A stretch of DNA of 64,000 bases from NCBI RefSeq assembly GCF_009193215.1, contig NZ_VYVA01000001.1:372001-436000 (forward strand). Reading direction: 5' to 3'. How positions within the stretch are numbered: position 1 is the stretch's first letter; each line of letters starts with the position of its first letter. Positions 17,058 to 28,138 of the stretch are shown in pieces. Origin of the DNA: Flavicella marina (lineage in GTDB: Bacteria; Bacteroidota; Bacteroidia; Flavobacteriales; Flavobacteriaceae). The position numbers were made by a program, and so were the translations under genes. Below the pieces are notes generated by a model. The model made no database searches. It saw only the letters and a list, made by a program, of their open reading frames with translations, and was not told the origin of the DNA.

Positions 17058-17507
17058 TTAAGAAAGTAAAGACTTTACAATAACAGAAATCGCTTTTCCA
17101 TCAGCTTTTCCAGCCAATTGTTTTGAAGCCATTCCCATAACTTTTCCCATATCTTTCATGCTCGAAGCTCCTGTTTGAGCAATGATCTCAGAAATCGCCG
17201 CTTTTACATCTTCTTCACTCATTTGCTCTGGTAAAAATTGTGCGATTACCTCAGCTTGAGCCAATTCGGGTGCTGCCAAATCTTCTCTACCTTGCTCAGA
17301 GAATAAAGCTGCACTGTCTTTACGTTGCTTCACCAATTTCTGAACCAATTTTAACTCTTGATCCTCTGATAATTCTTCCTTAGCACCACTTTCTGTTTGG
17401 GCTAATAATATCTCAGATTTTACTGCTCGTAAAGATTCTAAAGCAACGCTGTCTTTCGCTTTCATTGCTTCTTTCAACTTTACCATTATCTGTTTTTGTA
17501 AACTCAT
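17058..17507 (-). CDS. yqeY: YqeY / GatB-tail domain protein
   Basis: A 149-residue protein of the YqeY family. It starts MSLQKQIMVKLKEAMKAKD, contains LVQKLVKQRKDSAALF, and ends with the helical GatB/Yqey domain (AQTGASSMKDMGKVMGMAS, then GKAISVIVKSLL). The domain is the tail of amidotransferase subunit GatB and binds tRNA; the free-standing protein's role is not settled. It lies downstream of ftsZ, separated by a terminator hairpin, and is full length. Confidence 0.9.
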   Translation of the reverse strand: MSLQKQIMVKLKEAMKAKDSVALESLRAVKSEILLAQTESGAKEELSEDQELKLVQKLVKQRKDSAALFSEQGREDLAAPELAQAEVIAQFLPEQMSEEDVKAAISEIIAQTGASSMKDMGKVMGMASKQLAGKADGKAISVIVKSLLS

Positions 17508-17578
17508 ATTATCTTTTTTTGGTGTTTTCTGTAATTATTTGCGCTCGTAAATATAAAGAAATAGGCGGGTTTGCTAAA

Positions 17579-17603
17579 ATAAAAAACCCGCACAATGGCG
17601 GGC
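17579..17603 (-). terminator. Terminator after ftsZ with a competing hairpin
   Basis: On the minus strand the stem CCCGC/GCGGG (17602-17598 with 17591-17587) is followed by TTTTTTATTTT, a normal terminator for the dcw operon. The downstream arm can pair instead with a second AAACCCGC-like arm (plus strand 17565-17572 with 17584-17591), giving two mutually exclusive hairpins ahead of yqeY. Confidence 0.6.
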
Positions 17604-17627
17604 ATTTAATCTGTAGGGGTAAATTTC

Positions 17628-19727
17628 TTAATCTACATTGTCATGTAAAAACGAATTGTTTGACCTCAGTTGTATTTCGTCGTTATCATCTACGCTTAAC
17701 GTAGTTCTTGATTGTGTTGTATCTGAAGAGTTTACATCATCTAAATCAACACCCATTCTTTTGTAGGCTGGTTGTTTTTCGATATCGTCAACGTTTTGAC
17801 TCACACTATTCATAAACTTATAGTTAAATCTCTTTAATTTTTCTTTTCTGCTGTCTGCTCTATTTCTAATCTCAGAGATTGTAGCATCCAAAGGACTTAC
17901 TTCTTTTGCTCCTACAACATCAATGTCCTCAACAGCAATTTCTTCTGTTGTTTTCATTGTAATTTGAAGTGCATCATCCTCCTCAATAGTTTCAGCTTTT
18001 ACCTCCTCATGATCTACAACTTTGATATTTTCTATATCAAAAGTAGAAGCATTTTTTATGGTAGGTTGAATGTCAAAGTCTTCAAGTGTATAACGCGTAA
18101 CTTTTTCAGTTTCTTGTTTTATCTCAATAGGATCCTTAACTTCAATTTCATTAATTGCTACAGGTGTAACATCTTCTTCTAATGTGTATCGCTTTATAGG
18201 TTCTTCTTCTGCAGTAGTTTCTTGTTTATCAAGAACAACTACTTCATGATCAATCACCTCAATTCCGTTGATAAAATCGTCAATACTATCGTCCAAATTA
18301 AAATAAACAGGCTCTTCTTCTTTCTTTGGCGCTTCTGAAGTAACCTCCTGAGCATCGACTACGGGGATATCGAACAACAGATCCATTTGAACGGGTGGTG
18401 TTTCAATAACTTCAGGCTCTTTCTTTGCAACTACTTCTTTGATTTCAAACTCCTCATCTTCAAAGTCAGACAGGTCATGTAAGATTTTATCTGATTTTAT
18501 TTCTTCAAATTCAACATCTAAATTTTCAATAAAATTAGTTGTATGAATGATTTTATTTGGAACCTCTTCTTCTTCTTCTCCTAACTGATGTACAATTTTA
18601 CTAGATTCTACAGGAGTCTCTTTCTTTCTGCTTAAAATCTGTTGTTTTAAAGAGTTTTTCTCTTCAAAACTATAAATAGCTTTTTGTTCATCTTCTAAAG
18701 TATGAATCACCTTTTTCACCTCTATATCAGATATTTCACATTGTTGATCGGCAGCAAAACCGGTAGCGACAACTGTAATTGATATTTCATCTTCTAAAGC
18801 TTCATCTTCACCAACACCCATTATGATATTAGCGTCATAACCTGCTTCTGTTTGAATGAAATCATTGATCTCTCCTATTTCATCCAAAGTCACTTCAACC
18901 TTCCCTGAAATAATCAACAACAAAACATTTTTCGCTCCAGTAATTTTATTGTCATTTAGCAATGGAGAATCCAACGCTTTTACAATCGCATTTTTAGCGC
19001 GATTGGTACCAGACTCTTTCGCTGATCCCATAATTGCAGTACCACTGTTTGACAGTACTGTTTTGGCATCGTGTAAATCTATATTTTGTTTGTAATGATG
19101 TGTAATTACTTCAGCAATTCCTCTAGAAGCCGTTGACAGCACCTCGTCAGCTTTTGAGAACCCTGCTTTGAAACCTAAGTTCCCATACACTTCTCTTAAT
19201 TTATTATTGTTGATTACAATCAGTGAATCAACATTTTGACGCAATTCATCAACCCCTTTTTGTGCTTGTTGCGTACGCATTCTTCCTTCAAACTGAAAAG
19301 GCATGGTAACAATACCCACGGTAAGAATATCCATATCTTTTGCAATTTTTGCAATGATAGGTGCAGCTCCTGTACCTGTACCACCTCCCATTCCAGCAGT
19401 GATAAACACCATTTTAGTTTGTGTGGTTAGAATACTTCTAATTTCTTCTAAACTCTCTATAGCAGCCTCTTCACCAACTTCAGGGTTTGCACCTGCTCCT
19501 AAACCAGAAGTCAACGAAACTCCTAATTGTATTTTATTGGGGATAGGACTGTTTTCAAGGGCTTGTGCATCTGTGTTACAGATTACAAAATCTACCCCTT
19601 TCGTGTTTTGCTGAAACATGTGGTTTACAGCATTGCTTCCACCACCTCCTACACCAATAACTTTAATGGCGTTTGATTGTGATTTTGGCATATCAAATGA
19701 AATGTTATCGAATTCTGTGCTGCTCAT
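17628..19727 (-). CDS. ftsZ: Cell division protein FtsZ with a very long C-terminal tail
   Basis: A 699-residue protein. Residues about 15-325 are the tubulin-like GTPase (GVGGGGSNAVNHM, GGGTGTGAAP at about 110, and the T7-loop region before KAVIHTL). FtsZ polymerises into the Z-ring. The tail of about 370 residues is acidic and repetitive: four K-[IV]-[IVL]-H-x-[LT] units between about 337 and 418, two RYTLE[ED] units near 510 and 545, and a conserved C-terminal peptide ending SNNSFLHDNVD. Long tails are usual in flavobacteria, but this one is several times the length of the E. coli linker. It is the last gene of the dcw cluster, 47 bp after ftsA. Confidence 0.97.
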   Translation of the reverse strand: MSSTEFDNISFDMPKSQSNAIKVIGVGGGGSNAVNHMFQQNTKGVDFVICNTDAQALENSPIPNKIQLGVSLTSGLGAGANPEVGEEAAIESLEEIRSILTTQTKMVFITAGMGGGTGTGAAPIIAKIAKDMDILTVGIVTMPFQFEGRMRTQQAQKGVDELRQNVDSLIVINNNKLREVYGNLGFKAGFSKADEVLSTASRGIAEVITHHYKQNIDLHDAKTVLSNSGTAIMGSAKESGTNRAKNAIVKALDSPLLNDNKITGAKNVLLLIISGKVEVTLDEIGEINDFIQTEAGYDANIIMGVGEDEALEDEISITVVATGFAADQQCEISDIEVKKVIHTLEDEQKAIYSFEEKNSLKQQILSRKKETPVESSKIVHQLGEEEEEVPNKIIHTTNFIENLDVEFEEIKSDKILHDLSDFEDEEFEIKEVVAKKEPEVIETPPVQMDLLFDIPVVDAQEVTSEAPKKEEEPVYFNLDDSIDDFINGIEVIDHEVVVLDKQETTAEEEPIKRYTLEEDVTPVAINEIEVKDPIEIKQETEKVTRYTLEDFDIQPTIKNASTFDIENIKVVDHEEVKAETIEEDDALQITMKTTEEIAVEDIDVVGAKEVSPLDATISEIRNRADSRKEKLKRFNYKFMNSVSQNVDDIEKQPAYKRMGVDLDDVNSSDTTQSRTTLSVDDNDEIQLRSNNSFLHDNVD

Positions 19728-19774
19728 AATAACGGGTTCTTTTTGACGATTAAATGGTTATTTTTTTATTCTTT

Positions 19775-21142
19775 CTATTCTGCGTTGTCTAAAAAATCTC
19801 TGAATCTCTCAGAAAATTTTTCAAAAATTGATTTTTTAGGAGCTGGTTTTGGCTTTTCCTCTTTCACAACTTCATCAACCGTTACATCATTTTCTTCTTC
19901 TTCAACTTCAGGTGAATCTGATGCTTCACCACCAAGCGTAAACTTCTCTCTTTCTGGATTTTCTACACGTTCCATTTTTTCTTGCTTCTCTAACCCTTCC
20001 ATCAATAATCCAACTGCTGTTGCAAAGGTTGGACTACTCAAGGCTTCATCAGATCCACCAGCCAAATGTTCGTTTGGATACCCAATTCTAGTATCCATTC
20101 CAGTTATATATTCTACTAATTGCTTCAAATGTTTGACTTGAGCGCCCCCACCAGTCAAAACAATACCTGCAATTAGTTTTCCTTTTTGAGTTTCGTGTCC
20201 ATAATTTTTTATCTCAAGGTACACTTGCTCAATAATTTCTGTAATTCTTGCGTGAATAATTTTAGATAAATTTTTCAGCGTTATTTCTTTCGGTTCACGA
20301 CCTCTTAAACCAGGAATCGATACTATTTCGTTCTCTTTATTTTCACCAGGCCAAGCTGAACCAAATTTCACTTTCAATAATTCTGCTTGTTTTTCAATAA
20401 TTGAACAACCTTCTTTGATGTCTTCAGTGATAACATTTCCTCCGAAAGGTATCACCGCTGTATGTCGAATAATCCCATCTTTAAAAATTGCCAAATCAGT
20501 TGTACCACCACCTATATCAATCAATGCTACTCCTGCTTCCTTTTCTTCTTGACTTAACACAGCAGATGCTGATGCCAATGGTTCAAGTGTGATTTCAGAC
20601 AAATCTAAACCGGCACTTTTCACACAGCGTCCGATATTTTTAATAGAAGATACCTGTCCAACTACCACATGAAAATTAGCTTCCAATCTACCACCATACA
20701 TACCGATGGTTTCTTTGATTTGCTCTTGACTATCGACCTTAAAATCTTGTGGTAAAACATGAATAATTTCTTCACCTGGCAACATCACTAATTTGTGTAC
20801 TTGATTGATCAGGTTGTCAATATCTGTTTCATCAATTACTCTATCTGCATCATCACGTGTGATATAATCGCTATGGTGCAAGCTACGAATATGTTGCCCA
20901 GCTATTCCCACAACCACATCTTCAATATTGTAACCAGAAACATTTTCAGCTTCTTCCACAGCTTGTTGTATCGAAAGAATTGTTTGCGTAATATTATTTA
21001 CAACACCTCTTTTAACACCAAGACTTTTAGCCTTTCCGATACCTAAAATTTCAAGTTTCCCATACTCGTTTTTACAACCAATAATGGCTACTATTTTCGT
21101 AGTTCCAATATCTAAGCCAACTGAGAAAGTCTTTTTTTCCAT
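19775..21142 (-). CDS. ftsA: Cell division protein FtsA
   Basis: A 455-residue actin-like ATPase: DIGTTKIVAIIG at residue 10, the phosphate-2 motif LIDIGGGTTDLAIF at about 205, and ADDD/1C-type subdomain features between. The C-terminus SIFEKFSERFRDFLDN is the amphipathic helix that anchors FtsA to the membrane. An acidic linker (VEEEENDVTVDEVVKEEK) precedes it. FtsA tethers FtsZ filaments and recruits later division proteins. It is 3 bp after ftsQ and is normal for the family apart from the linker. Confidence 0.97.
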   Translation of the reverse strand: MEKKTFSVGLDIGTTKIVAIIGCKNEYGKLEILGIGKAKSLGVKRGVVNNITQTILSIQQAVEEAENVSGYNIEDVVVGIAGQHIRSLHHSDYITRDDADRVIDETDIDNLINQVHKLVMLPGEEIIHVLPQDFKVDSQEQIKETIGMYGGRLEANFHVVVGQVSSIKNIGRCVKSAGLDLSEITLEPLASASAVLSQEEKEAGVALIDIGGGTTDLAIFKDGIIRHTAVIPFGGNVITEDIKEGCSIIEKQAELLKVKFGSAWPGENKENEIVSIPGLRGREPKEITLKNLSKIIHARITEIIEQVYLEIKNYGHETQKGKLIAGIVLTGGGAQVKHLKQLVEYITGMDTRIGYPNEHLAGGSDEALSSPTFATAVGLLMEGLEKQEKMERVENPEREKFTLGGEASDSPEVEEEENDVTVDEVVKEEKPKPAPKKSIFEKFSERFRDFLDNAE

Positions 21143-21145
21143 AAG

Positions 21146-21868
21146 TTAATTCTTTGTACAAACAACTTGGTTGCTAAATTTCAAATTAATCGTTTTATAT
21201 GTAGCTACTTCATTACGCTGAATCATTTCATTGTAAAAAGCCTCTAATTTTTTAAATTTTAAATTCAAATTTTCAATTTTTCCGATGAACACTTTCTGAT
21301 CGTATTTTCTGGTTTGTAAAATATAATCTCCCGTGGATTTTTTTTGAATCCCAACAATTAATTTTGACAAAAAAGAGTCACTATTTAACTTAGTAACTAA
21401 GCTGTAAATAGGTTGTAAATCTTCTTCATGCACCTCACCAGAAACCAACAATACTCTTGCAGAATAATTAGATGACAAAGGCATTTTAACACCCTGTTCA
21501 TCAATATAGTAAACTTCTTTACCTGAGTTCACTCTTGCAATTGGAGTTCGTTGTTTGATCATCGTTTTCAACAGTCCATCAATAGTCAAATAGATTTTCA
21601 CATCTTCAACTAGTGGATTTTGAAACACAGCATTTTCCAAATCATGTAAATTTATTAAGGATTTCGGCTGGTTTTTCACCTCTCCGTTTTTTTGTATTAA
21701 CAATTTATTAACCATTTCGTGTGAAAGGAATAAATTCGCTCCATTTGAAAATTCAACTACCGAATTTTCCACTATTCTACTTGCATTACGCTCAGCACTA
21801 AAACCATACAAAAAAACAACTACACTCAGTAGAAATAAGCTTTTTATGTAAACAATATATTTTTTCAT
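21146..21868 (-). CDS. ftsQ: Cell division protein FtsQ
   Basis: A 240-residue bitopic protein with an N-terminal helix (YIKSLFLLSVVVFLYGFSA), followed by a POTRA-like region (LINLHDLENAVFQNPLVEDVKIYL, in part) and the FtsQ domain (RTPIARVNSG, YYIDEQGVKMPLS). It joins FtsL-type and FtsA/FtsZ parts of the divisome across the membrane. Its position between murC and ftsA supports the call, since sequence conservation in FtsQ is weak. Confidence 0.88.
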   Translation of the reverse strand: MKKYIVYIKSLFLLSVVVFLYGFSAERNASRIVENSVVEFSNGANLFLSHEMVNKLLIQKNGEVKNQPKSLINLHDLENAVFQNPLVEDVKIYLTIDGLLKTMIKQRTPIARVNSGKEVYYIDEQGVKMPLSSNYSARVLLVSGEVHEEDLQPIYSLVTKLNSDSFLSKLIVGIQKKSTGDYILQTRKYDQKVFIGKIENLNLKFKKLEAFYNEMIQRNEVATYKTINLKFSNQVVCTKN

Positions 21869-21887
21869 TGCCGTCTTGGTTCTTTAA

Positions 21888-23243
21888 TTAAGAATTCGCC
21901 TTTTTAGTTGATAACTCTTCTGCTACCTCTTCTATCAATACTCCAATATCACCAGCACCAATCATCACAAATATTTTTGATTTGCTGTTCTTTATTTCTT
22001 CTAAAACTTCAGTTTTTTCAATCAGTTTTTTATGTTCATTATCAATTTTATCAAGTAACCATTCAGATGTCACCCCTGGAATAGGTAATTCTCTTGCCGG
22101 GTAAATATCCAACAATAGCACTTGATCAAAACCAGACAAACTTTCTGCAAACTCTTCTACAAAATCATTGGTTCGACTAAACAAATGCGGCTGAAATATT
22201 GCAGTTACACTAGCATCTAAATACATTTCTCTAACAGCTTCTAACACTGCCTTAATTTCTGTTGGATGATGCGCATAATCATCAATCAACACAAAATTTT
22301 CTTCTTTAATTTTATACGAAAAACGCCTCTTTACTCCTTTAAAACTTTTCAAAGCCTCTCTAATATCCATCAAAGAAACCCCATACTGTTCGGCAAGTGC
22401 GATTGCTGCTAAAGCATTTAATAAATTGTGTTTTCCAGGTAAGCAAAATTCAAAGTTATCTTCTTGAGAAAAAGGTGTTTTTACCGAGAACATATACACA
22501 CCATTACTAATCGAAACATTCGAAATTTGATAATCAGCTTCTTCATTTACCGCATAGGTCAATCCCTCTAAAGGCAAACCTTTGCAAACGATTAGTTGTT
22601 TCGAAACTCTTTGAGAAAACTCAGCAAAAGAATTTTCCAAAGCTTCTTTTTCTCCATAAATATCTAAATGATCTGCATCCATCGATGTGATACATGCCAA
22701 ATCTGGTGACAATTGCAAAAACGACCTATCAAACTCATCTGCTTCAACAACCGAAACTTTATCTTCACCTAAAATCAAGTTCGAATTGTAATTTTCAGTT
22801 ATCCCACCTAAAAACGAAGTAGCACCTGTATTACAAACCTTCATGATATACCCTAAAATAGCGGAAGTGGTTGTTTTACCATGCGTGCCAGCCACCCCCA
22901 AACAGAATGTATTTCTAGTAATTTCACCCAACACTTGAGCTCTCTTCATCGTTGTAATATTCACATCAAAAAAGAAATTCAATTGCTTATGGTCTTTTGG
23001 CACAGCTGGAGTATAAACCACTAAAGTATTCTCGGTGTTTTTAAAAGCTTCAGGAATCAAACTCACAGTGTCTTCAAAATGAATTTCAGCCCCAAGATCT
23101 TCTAATGCAGCGGTAATATCAGAAGGCACTTTATCATACCCTGCAACTTGTTTTCCATTTGCACAAAAATACCTTGCTATGGCAGACATTCCGATCCCAC
23201 CAATTCCAATAAAGTATACCCTATGTATTTCGTTTAAATTCAA
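21888..23243 (-). CDS. murC: UDP-N-acetylmuramate-L-alanine ligase
   Basis: A 451-residue Mur ligase: an N-terminal nucleotide-binding fold ([17 protein letters not shown]), an ATP-binding loop [10 protein letters not shown] at about 117, a central [10 protein letters not shown], and a C-terminal [10 protein letters not shown]. It adds L-alanine to UDP-MurNAc in the cytoplasm, the first step of the peptide stem. The start overlaps the stop of murG by 4 bp (ATGA), so translation is coupled. Confidence 0.97.
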   Translation of the reverse strand: MNLNEIHRVYFIGIGGIGMSAIARYFCANGKQVAGYDKVPSDITAALEDLGAEIHFEDTVSLIPEAFKNTENTLVVYTPAVPKDHKQLNFFFDVNITTMKRAQVLGEITRNTFCLGVAGTHGKTTTSAILGYIMKVCNTGATSFLGGITENYNSNLILGEDKVSVVEADEFDRSFLQLSPDLACITSMDADHLDIYGEKEALENSFAEFSQRVSKQLIVCKGLPLEGLTYAVNEEADYQISNVSISNGVYMFSVKTPFSQEDNFEFCLPGKHNLLNALAAIALAEQYGVSLMDIREALKSFKGVKRRFSYKIKEENFVLIDDYAHHPTEIKAVLEAVREMYLDASVTAIFQPHLFSRTNDFVEEFAESLSGFDQVLLLDIYPARELPIPGVTSEWLLDKIDNEHKKLIEKTEVLEEIKNSKSKIFVMIGAGDIGVLIEEVAEELSTKKANS

Positions 23244-24361
23244 ATTAACTCCTTTTTTGATTTTGCAATTAATTTTTCAACTTGATCGACAATTGTTTTA
23301 GTCGCATTTGGCAATGCCAATTTTTTAATATTTTTTGCTAGACTTTTTTGCTTTTTATCATCATTGATCAGTGCTTTAAATTCATCTTCAAAAACATTGA
23401 GCTCAGACTCCTTTACCAAAATTGCCGCATCTTGATCAACCAAAGCCATTGCATTTTTCGTTTGATGGTCTTCTGAGACATTAGGCGATGGAATAAAAAC
23501 TGTAGGCTTTCCTACGATGCACAATTCTGAAATAGAACTGGCACCAGCCCTGCTAATAATAAAATCAGCTGCTGCATAAGCCAAATCCATCTCTGCTAAA
23601 TAAGCATGGGTCTGAACTCCCTCTTTAGCATCAAAACTTTTATACTCTTCAGCATAAAACTTACCTGTTTGCCAAATAATTTGAATTTTGTTGTCTTGAA
23701 AAAACGCTATTGAATTTGCAATCAAATTATTTACAGCACGCGCTCCTAAACTACCACCGATAACCAATAAGGTTTTTTTCGCAGTATCTAACTTAAAGAA
23801 ATCCAAACCTGCCTCTCTTTTCGAGTGAACTGTCAAAAGATTCTGTCTTACAGGGTTTCCTGTTTTCGCAATCTTTTGTTTTGGAAAAAATCGATCCAAT
23901 CCTTCATACGCCACACATATACTATCTGCTTTTTTAGACAATATTTTATTTGTTATTCCCGGATAAGAATTTTGCTCTTGAATCAAAGAAGGAACACCTT
24001 TGTTTGCCGCAACATACAGTACCGGACCACTTGCAAAACCACCTGTACCGATCACAATATCAGGCTTGAATCTTTTCACGATTTTTTTGGCGTTCCAAAC
24101 ACTACTCAAAAGCTTGAACGGAAACGACAAATTATCTATGGTAAGCTTTCTTTGAATCCCTGAAATCCACAGGCCTTCAATTTGATACCCAGCACTAGGA
24201 ACTTTTTCCATTTCCATACGGTCTTTTGCCCCTACAAATAAAAATTCAGCATCAGTATACCTCTCTTTTATTTCATTCGCAATCGCAATAGCAGGATATA
24301 TATGACCTCCTGTACCGCCTCCACTGATTAATATTTTTAATTTATCTGCCACTTTAATCAT
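23240..24361 (-). CDS. murG: UDP-GlcNAc:lipid I N-acetylglucosaminyltransferase
   Basis: The ATG at 24361 is chosen (373 residues, [16 protein letters not shown]) because it puts the glycine loop [11 protein letters not shown] at the usual place and overlaps the ftsW stop by 8 bp. The longer frame to 24397 adds only a peptide inside ftsW. Further motifs are [20 protein letters not shown], and [11 protein letters not shown] at about 270. MurG makes lipid II from lipid I at the inner membrane face. Confidence 0.95.
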   Translation of the reverse strand: MIKVADKLKILISGGGTGGHIYPAIAIANEIKERYTDAEFLFVGAKDRMEMEKVPSAGYQIEGLWISGIQRKLTIDNLSFPFKLLSSVWNAKKIVKRFKPDIVIGTGGFASGPVLYVAANKGVPSLIQEQNSYPGITNKILSKKADSICVAYEGLDRFFPKQKIAKTGNPVRQNLLTVHSKREAGLDFFKLDTAKKTLLVIGGSLGARAVNNLIANSIAFFQDNKIQIIWQTGKFYAEEYKSFDAKEGVQTHAYLAEMDLAYAAADFIISRAGASSISELCIVGKPTVFIPSPNVSEDHQTKNAMALVDQDAAILVKESELNVFEDEFKALINDDKKQKSLAKNIKKLALPNATKTIVDQVEKLIAKSKKELI

Positions 24362-25553
24362 GTATTGTTTCATGAAGAATCGACAATGGATCTTCATTTT
24401 CTTCTTCTAACTGAGCCTCTGTTACTTCATTTGCAGAAGAAACACTTAATATAATTCCTAAACCAAAACACGTCATCCAAATAGATGTTCCCCCACTACT
24501 TATTAGCGGTAAAGTCTGACCTGTTACGGGTAATAAATTTGTTGCTACTGCCATATTGATCATGGCTTGAAAAATAATTGGAATCCCGATAGAAACCACC
24601 AACATCGTACCGAAAACCGTTCCGGCTTTTTTCGCAGCAATCAAGATTCGCATCAACAACAAAAAATAAAACGTTATCACAACCAATCCTCCAATCAACC
24701 CATATTCTTCGATAATTATCGCGAAAATAAAATCTGAAGTAGACTGTGGTAAAAAATTCTTTTGTACACTTTTTCCTGGCCCTCTTCCTGTTACTCCTCC
24801 TGTAGCAATTGCTATTTTAGCTTTTTCAACCTGATAACCTTCTGTCTCATTAGGATCTGAAAATCGCTCTATTCGACTCTGCCAGGTATTTACCCTGTTC
24901 GGCATAGCATCGGGAAAAGCTTTTGCAACAAGCACAAACAAACTCAAAGCAGCAACTCCCATTCCAAGAATATAAAGTATATATTTAACCGGGTAACCAC
25001 CTAAATAAACCAACACCATTATCACAAAGAAAATAATCGCTGTCGTTGAAAAATTGGCTGGCAATATCAACGCCAAAGCCAAACCAACAGGAAGCCATAA
25101 TTGCAATAAACTCTCTTTGAAACGAATTTCATTATCTTTATTTCTAGCAATATATCTCGCTACATAAACCAACAACACCAAAGACGCTAAGGTTGAAGTT
25201 TGAAACCCAACCCCCACAATAGGTACACGTATCCATCTACTAGCATTTGCACCTCCGATTGTAGTTCCTTGAGACAACGTATACACCAACAACACAATCA
25301 CTAGTGGATACATTAAAACTGATCCACCACTGAAATATCGATACGGAATTTTATGCACTGCAAACATGATTGCAAATCCCATAAAAAGGAGAGCTGCATG
25401 TTTTACCAAATGCCCCATAGTCGATCCATTACCCACTACATACACCAAGTTTGTACTAGCACTATAAACCGGCATAAATGAGAATATTGCCAACATGGCC
25501 ACCAATGCCCATATTACCCTATCTCCTTGTAGATGTTTGAATAAACTATTCAT
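24354..25553 (-). CDS. ftsW: Lipid II polymerase / division protein FtsW
   Basis: A 399-residue SEDS-family protein with about ten membrane helices. Typical segments are [34 protein letters not shown], and [13 protein letters not shown] near the C-terminus. FtsW polymerises glycan strands at the septum together with the class-B PBP encoded upstream in this cluster. A cytoplasmic tail ([18 protein letters not shown]) is longer than in E. coli. Confidence 0.97.
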   Translation of the reverse strand: MNSLFKHLQGDRVIWALVAMLAIFSFMPVYSASTNLVYVVGNGSTMGHLVKHAALLFMGFAIMFAVHKIPYRYFSGGSVLMYPLVIVLLVYTLSQGTTIGGANASRWIRVPIVGVGFQTSTLASLVLLVYVARYIARNKDNEIRFKESLLQLWLPVGLALALILPANFSTTAIIFFVIMVLVYLGGYPVKYILYILGMGVAALSLFVLVAKAFPDAMPNRVNTWQSRIERFSDPNETEGYQVEKAKIAIATGGVTGRGPGKSVQKNFLPQSTSDFIFAIIIEEYGLIGGLVVITFYFLLLMRILIAAKKAGTVFGTMLVVSIGIPIIFQAMINMAVATNLLPVTGQTLPLISSGGTSIWMTCFGLGIILSVSSANEVTEAQLEEENEDPLSILHETIHD

Positions 25554-25562
25554 TTTTTCGTA

Positions 25563-26897
25563 TTATAAATGTCTTACTGCATTTTTAAATTGCCTTCCTC
25601 GATCTTCATAACTCTCAAACAAATCGAAACTTGCGCAAGCTGGAGACAACAAAACATTTTCTCCTTTCGATGCAAGTTTATAAGCAATTTTAACTGCTTC
25701 ATCAGCACTAGAAGTTTCTACCAACAAATCAACTACATCATCAAAAGCATGAATAATTTTAGAATTATCAACTCCTAAACAAATTATAGCCTTTACTTTT
25801 TCACGTACCAAAGGCATTAAATCTAGATAATCATTTCCTTTATCAACACCACCGACAATCCAGACTGTAGGAGCTTCCATGCATTCTAAAGCATAAAAGG
25901 TAGCATTCACATTTGTTGCCTTCGAATCGTTGATATATTGTACACCATTAATTTTTAAAACTTTTTCTAGACGATGTTCTGCTCCTTCAAAATCTTCAAG
26001 ACTTTCTTTAATAACTTGTTTTCTAGCACGCATCATTTGCGCTGCCAACGATGAAGCCATCGCATTCTTTGTATTGTGCTTTCCTTTAATTGCTAGTTTA
26101 GAAATATCCATTTTTAAAACTTCTTTGTTTAATTTAGTTTGTATCTTATTTTCAACTATTTGCGCTCCAAAATCGACTTCTTCCTCTAAAGAAAAAGGAA
26201 CCAATTGCGCTCTTGTGGTATTCGTTTCTAACCACGTTGTAATTTCTTTATTATCTGCATCGTAGATCAAATAATCATTCTCTGTTTGATTCTTCGTTAT
26301 TAAAAATTTCGATGCGATGTAATTCTCAAATTTGTATTCGTACCGATCTAAATGATCTGGAGTTATATTTGTAATGATCGCGATATGAGGTTTAAAATCC
26401 TTTATACCATCCAACTGGAAACTACTCAACTCCAACACATAACTATCGAAATTTTTGGTTGCAACTTGCAACGCAAAGCTATCACCAATATTGCCTGCCA
26501 TTCCTGTGTTGAAACCTGCCTTTTTTAATATATGATGTAACAACATTGTCGTAGTTGTTTTCCCATTAGAACCCGTAATACCGATCAAGGTTGCATCTGT
26601 ATATTTCGCAGCAAATTCTATTTCAGACATTACTGGAATCCCTTTTTCTAACAACTGAACTACCAATGGAACCTTATCAGGAATCCCCGGACTTTTCATC
26701 ACCAAATCAGCATTCAAAATCTTCTCAATAGTATGTTCTCCAGACTCAAATTCAATCTGATGTTCTTCGAGCTTTTTCTTGTACTCACTTTTGATAATAC
26801 CCTTGTCTGAAACAAAAACCTCATAGCCTTTTTGTTTCGCCAAAATCGCGGTACCTACACCGCTTTCTCCTCCACCAAGAATTATCATTTTTTCCAT
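25563..26897 (-). CDS. murD: UDP-N-acetylmuramoyl-L-alanine-D-glutamate ligase
   Basis: A 444-residue Mur ligase: N-terminal IILGGGESGVGTAILA, ATP loop GITGSNGKTTTTMLLH at about 108, NITPDHLDRYE, NDSKATNVNAT, and C-terminal LLSPACASFDLFESYEDRG. It adds D-glutamate to UDP-MurNAc-L-Ala. It is 9 bp upstream of ftsW and full length. Confidence 0.97.
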   Translation of the reverse strand: MEKMIILGGGESGVGTAILAKQKGYEVFVSDKGIIKSEYKKKLEEHQIEFESGEHTIEKILNADLVMKSPGIPDKVPLVVQLLEKGIPVMSEIEFAAKYTDATLIGITGSNGKTTTTMLLHHILKKAGFNTGMAGNIGDSFALQVATKNFDSYVLELSSFQLDGIKDFKPHIAIITNITPDHLDRYEYKFENYIASKFLITKNQTENDYLIYDADNKEITTWLETNTTRAQLVPFSLEEEVDFGAQIVENKIQTKLNKEVLKMDISKLAIKGKHNTKNAMASSLAAQMMRARKQVIKESLEDFEGAEHRLEKVLKINGVQYINDSKATNVNATFYALECMEAPTVWIVGGVDKGNDYLDLMPLVREKVKAIICLGVDNSKIIHAFDDVVDLLVETSSADEAVKIAYKLASKGENVLLSPACASFDLFESYEDRGRQFKNAVRHL

Positions 26898-26905
26898 CAG
26901 ATACC

Positions 26906-28135
26906 TTATCTCAGTTTTAGTGTTACTATTGTTACTACAGCCAACATCAATCCTACAATTATAAACCTGGCTACGATTTTTGATTCGTGGTATCCAAGTT
27001 TTTGGTAATGATGATGCAAAGGAGCCATTTTGAAAATCCTTCTACCTTCACCATATTTTTTTCTTGTGTATTTAAAATAACTCACCTGCATCACCACAGA
27101 AAGATTCTCTATCAAAAAGATCCCTGCCAAAACCGGAATCAATAGTTCTTTTCGTGTAGCCACAGCAATTACCGCTATAATCCCACCTATTGTAAGACTT
27201 CCTGTATCCCCCATAAAAACTTGTGCAGGAAATGTATTGTACCACAAAAAGCCAATCAAAGCACCAGAAAACGCACTAATATAAACTACCATTTCACCTG
27301 AATTAGGTATGTACATTACATCTAAATAGTCAGCAAAAATTATATTTCCAGAGACCCATGCAAAAACCCCTAATGTCAAGACAATAATCGCAGAAGTTCC
27401 CGCGGCAAGTCCGTCGATTCCATCTGTTAAATTTGCACCGTTTGACACTGCAGTGATGATAAAAATTACAAGGGGTATGAATACCAACCAACCATATTTC
27501 TTAGAAGTATCTCCAAACCATTCTGTAACCATCGAATAATCTAATTCGTTATTTTTAAGAAACGGGAGTGTGGTTTTAATAGCTTTGAACTCTTCACCAA
27601 ACAATTTAGGAACACCGCTTTCAGTTACTCTTTCTATTTGGGCCGTTGGCAACTTTTCTTTCATGGTTACTTCAGGATGAAAAAACAACATTCCACCAAC
27701 AATCACTCCTAAACCAATTTGACCTAAAACCTTGAACTTCCCCTTCAAACCTTCTTTGTCTTTTTTAAACACCTTGATATAGTCATCTAAAAAACCTATC
27801 GCCCCCATCCAAACTGTAGTGATCAAAAGTATTATCACATATATATTATCAGTTTTAGCAAAGAGTAATACCGGAATCAACGTGGCAAAAATAATGATCA
27901 AACCGCCCATGGTTGGCGTACCAGCTTTTTGCACTTGACCATCCAAACCTAAATCACGGACCGACTCTCCGATTTGCATTTTCCTCAAGTAATTTATCAC
28001 ACGTTTTCCGTAAATTGTAGACAACAACAACGAAAATATAAAGGCCATAGAAGCCCTAAACGAAATATACTGAAACACTCCTGCCCCAATCAAATCGTAG
28101 TTTGCTTTTAAATAATCAAATAAATAATATAACAT
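26906..28135 (-). CDS. mraY: Phospho-MurNAc-pentapeptide transferase
   Basis: A 409-residue integral membrane enzyme. Catalytic motifs are [16 protein letters not shown] at about 115, [12 protein letters not shown] at about 235, and [11 protein letters not shown], followed by [11 protein letters not shown]. It transfers phospho-MurNAc-pentapeptide to undecaprenyl phosphate, making lipid I. A periplasmic insertion between helices (about 150-205) is longer than in E. coli MraY and is common in Bacteroidota. It is 3 bp from murE. Confidence 0.97.
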   Translation of the reverse strand: MLYYLFDYLKANYDLIGAGVFQYISFRASMAFIFSLLLSTIYGKRVINYLRKMQIGESVRDLGLDGQVQKAGTPTMGGLIIIFATLIPVLLFAKTDNIYVIILLITTVWMGAIGFLDDYIKVFKKDKEGLKGKFKVLGQIGLGVIVGGMLFFHPEVTMKEKLPTAQIERVTESGVPKLFGEEFKAIKTTLPFLKNNELDYSMVTEWFGDTSKKYGWLVFIPLVIFIITAVSNGANLTDGIDGLAAGTSAIIVLTLGVFAWVSGNIIFADYLDVMYIPNSGEMVVYISAFSGALIGFLWYNTFPAQVFMGDTGSLTIGGIIAVIAVATRKELLIPVLAGIFLIENLSVVMQVSYFKYTRKKYGEGRRIFKMAPLHHHYQKLGYHESKIVARFIIVGLMLAVVTIVTLKLR

Positions 28136-28138
28136 GTT

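Noticed and set aside
17960-20141. Several plus-strand frames inside ftsZ and ftsA
   Set aside because: Antisense shadows of strongly coding acidic sequence (Glu/Asp codons give Phe/Ser/Leu-rich mirror frames).
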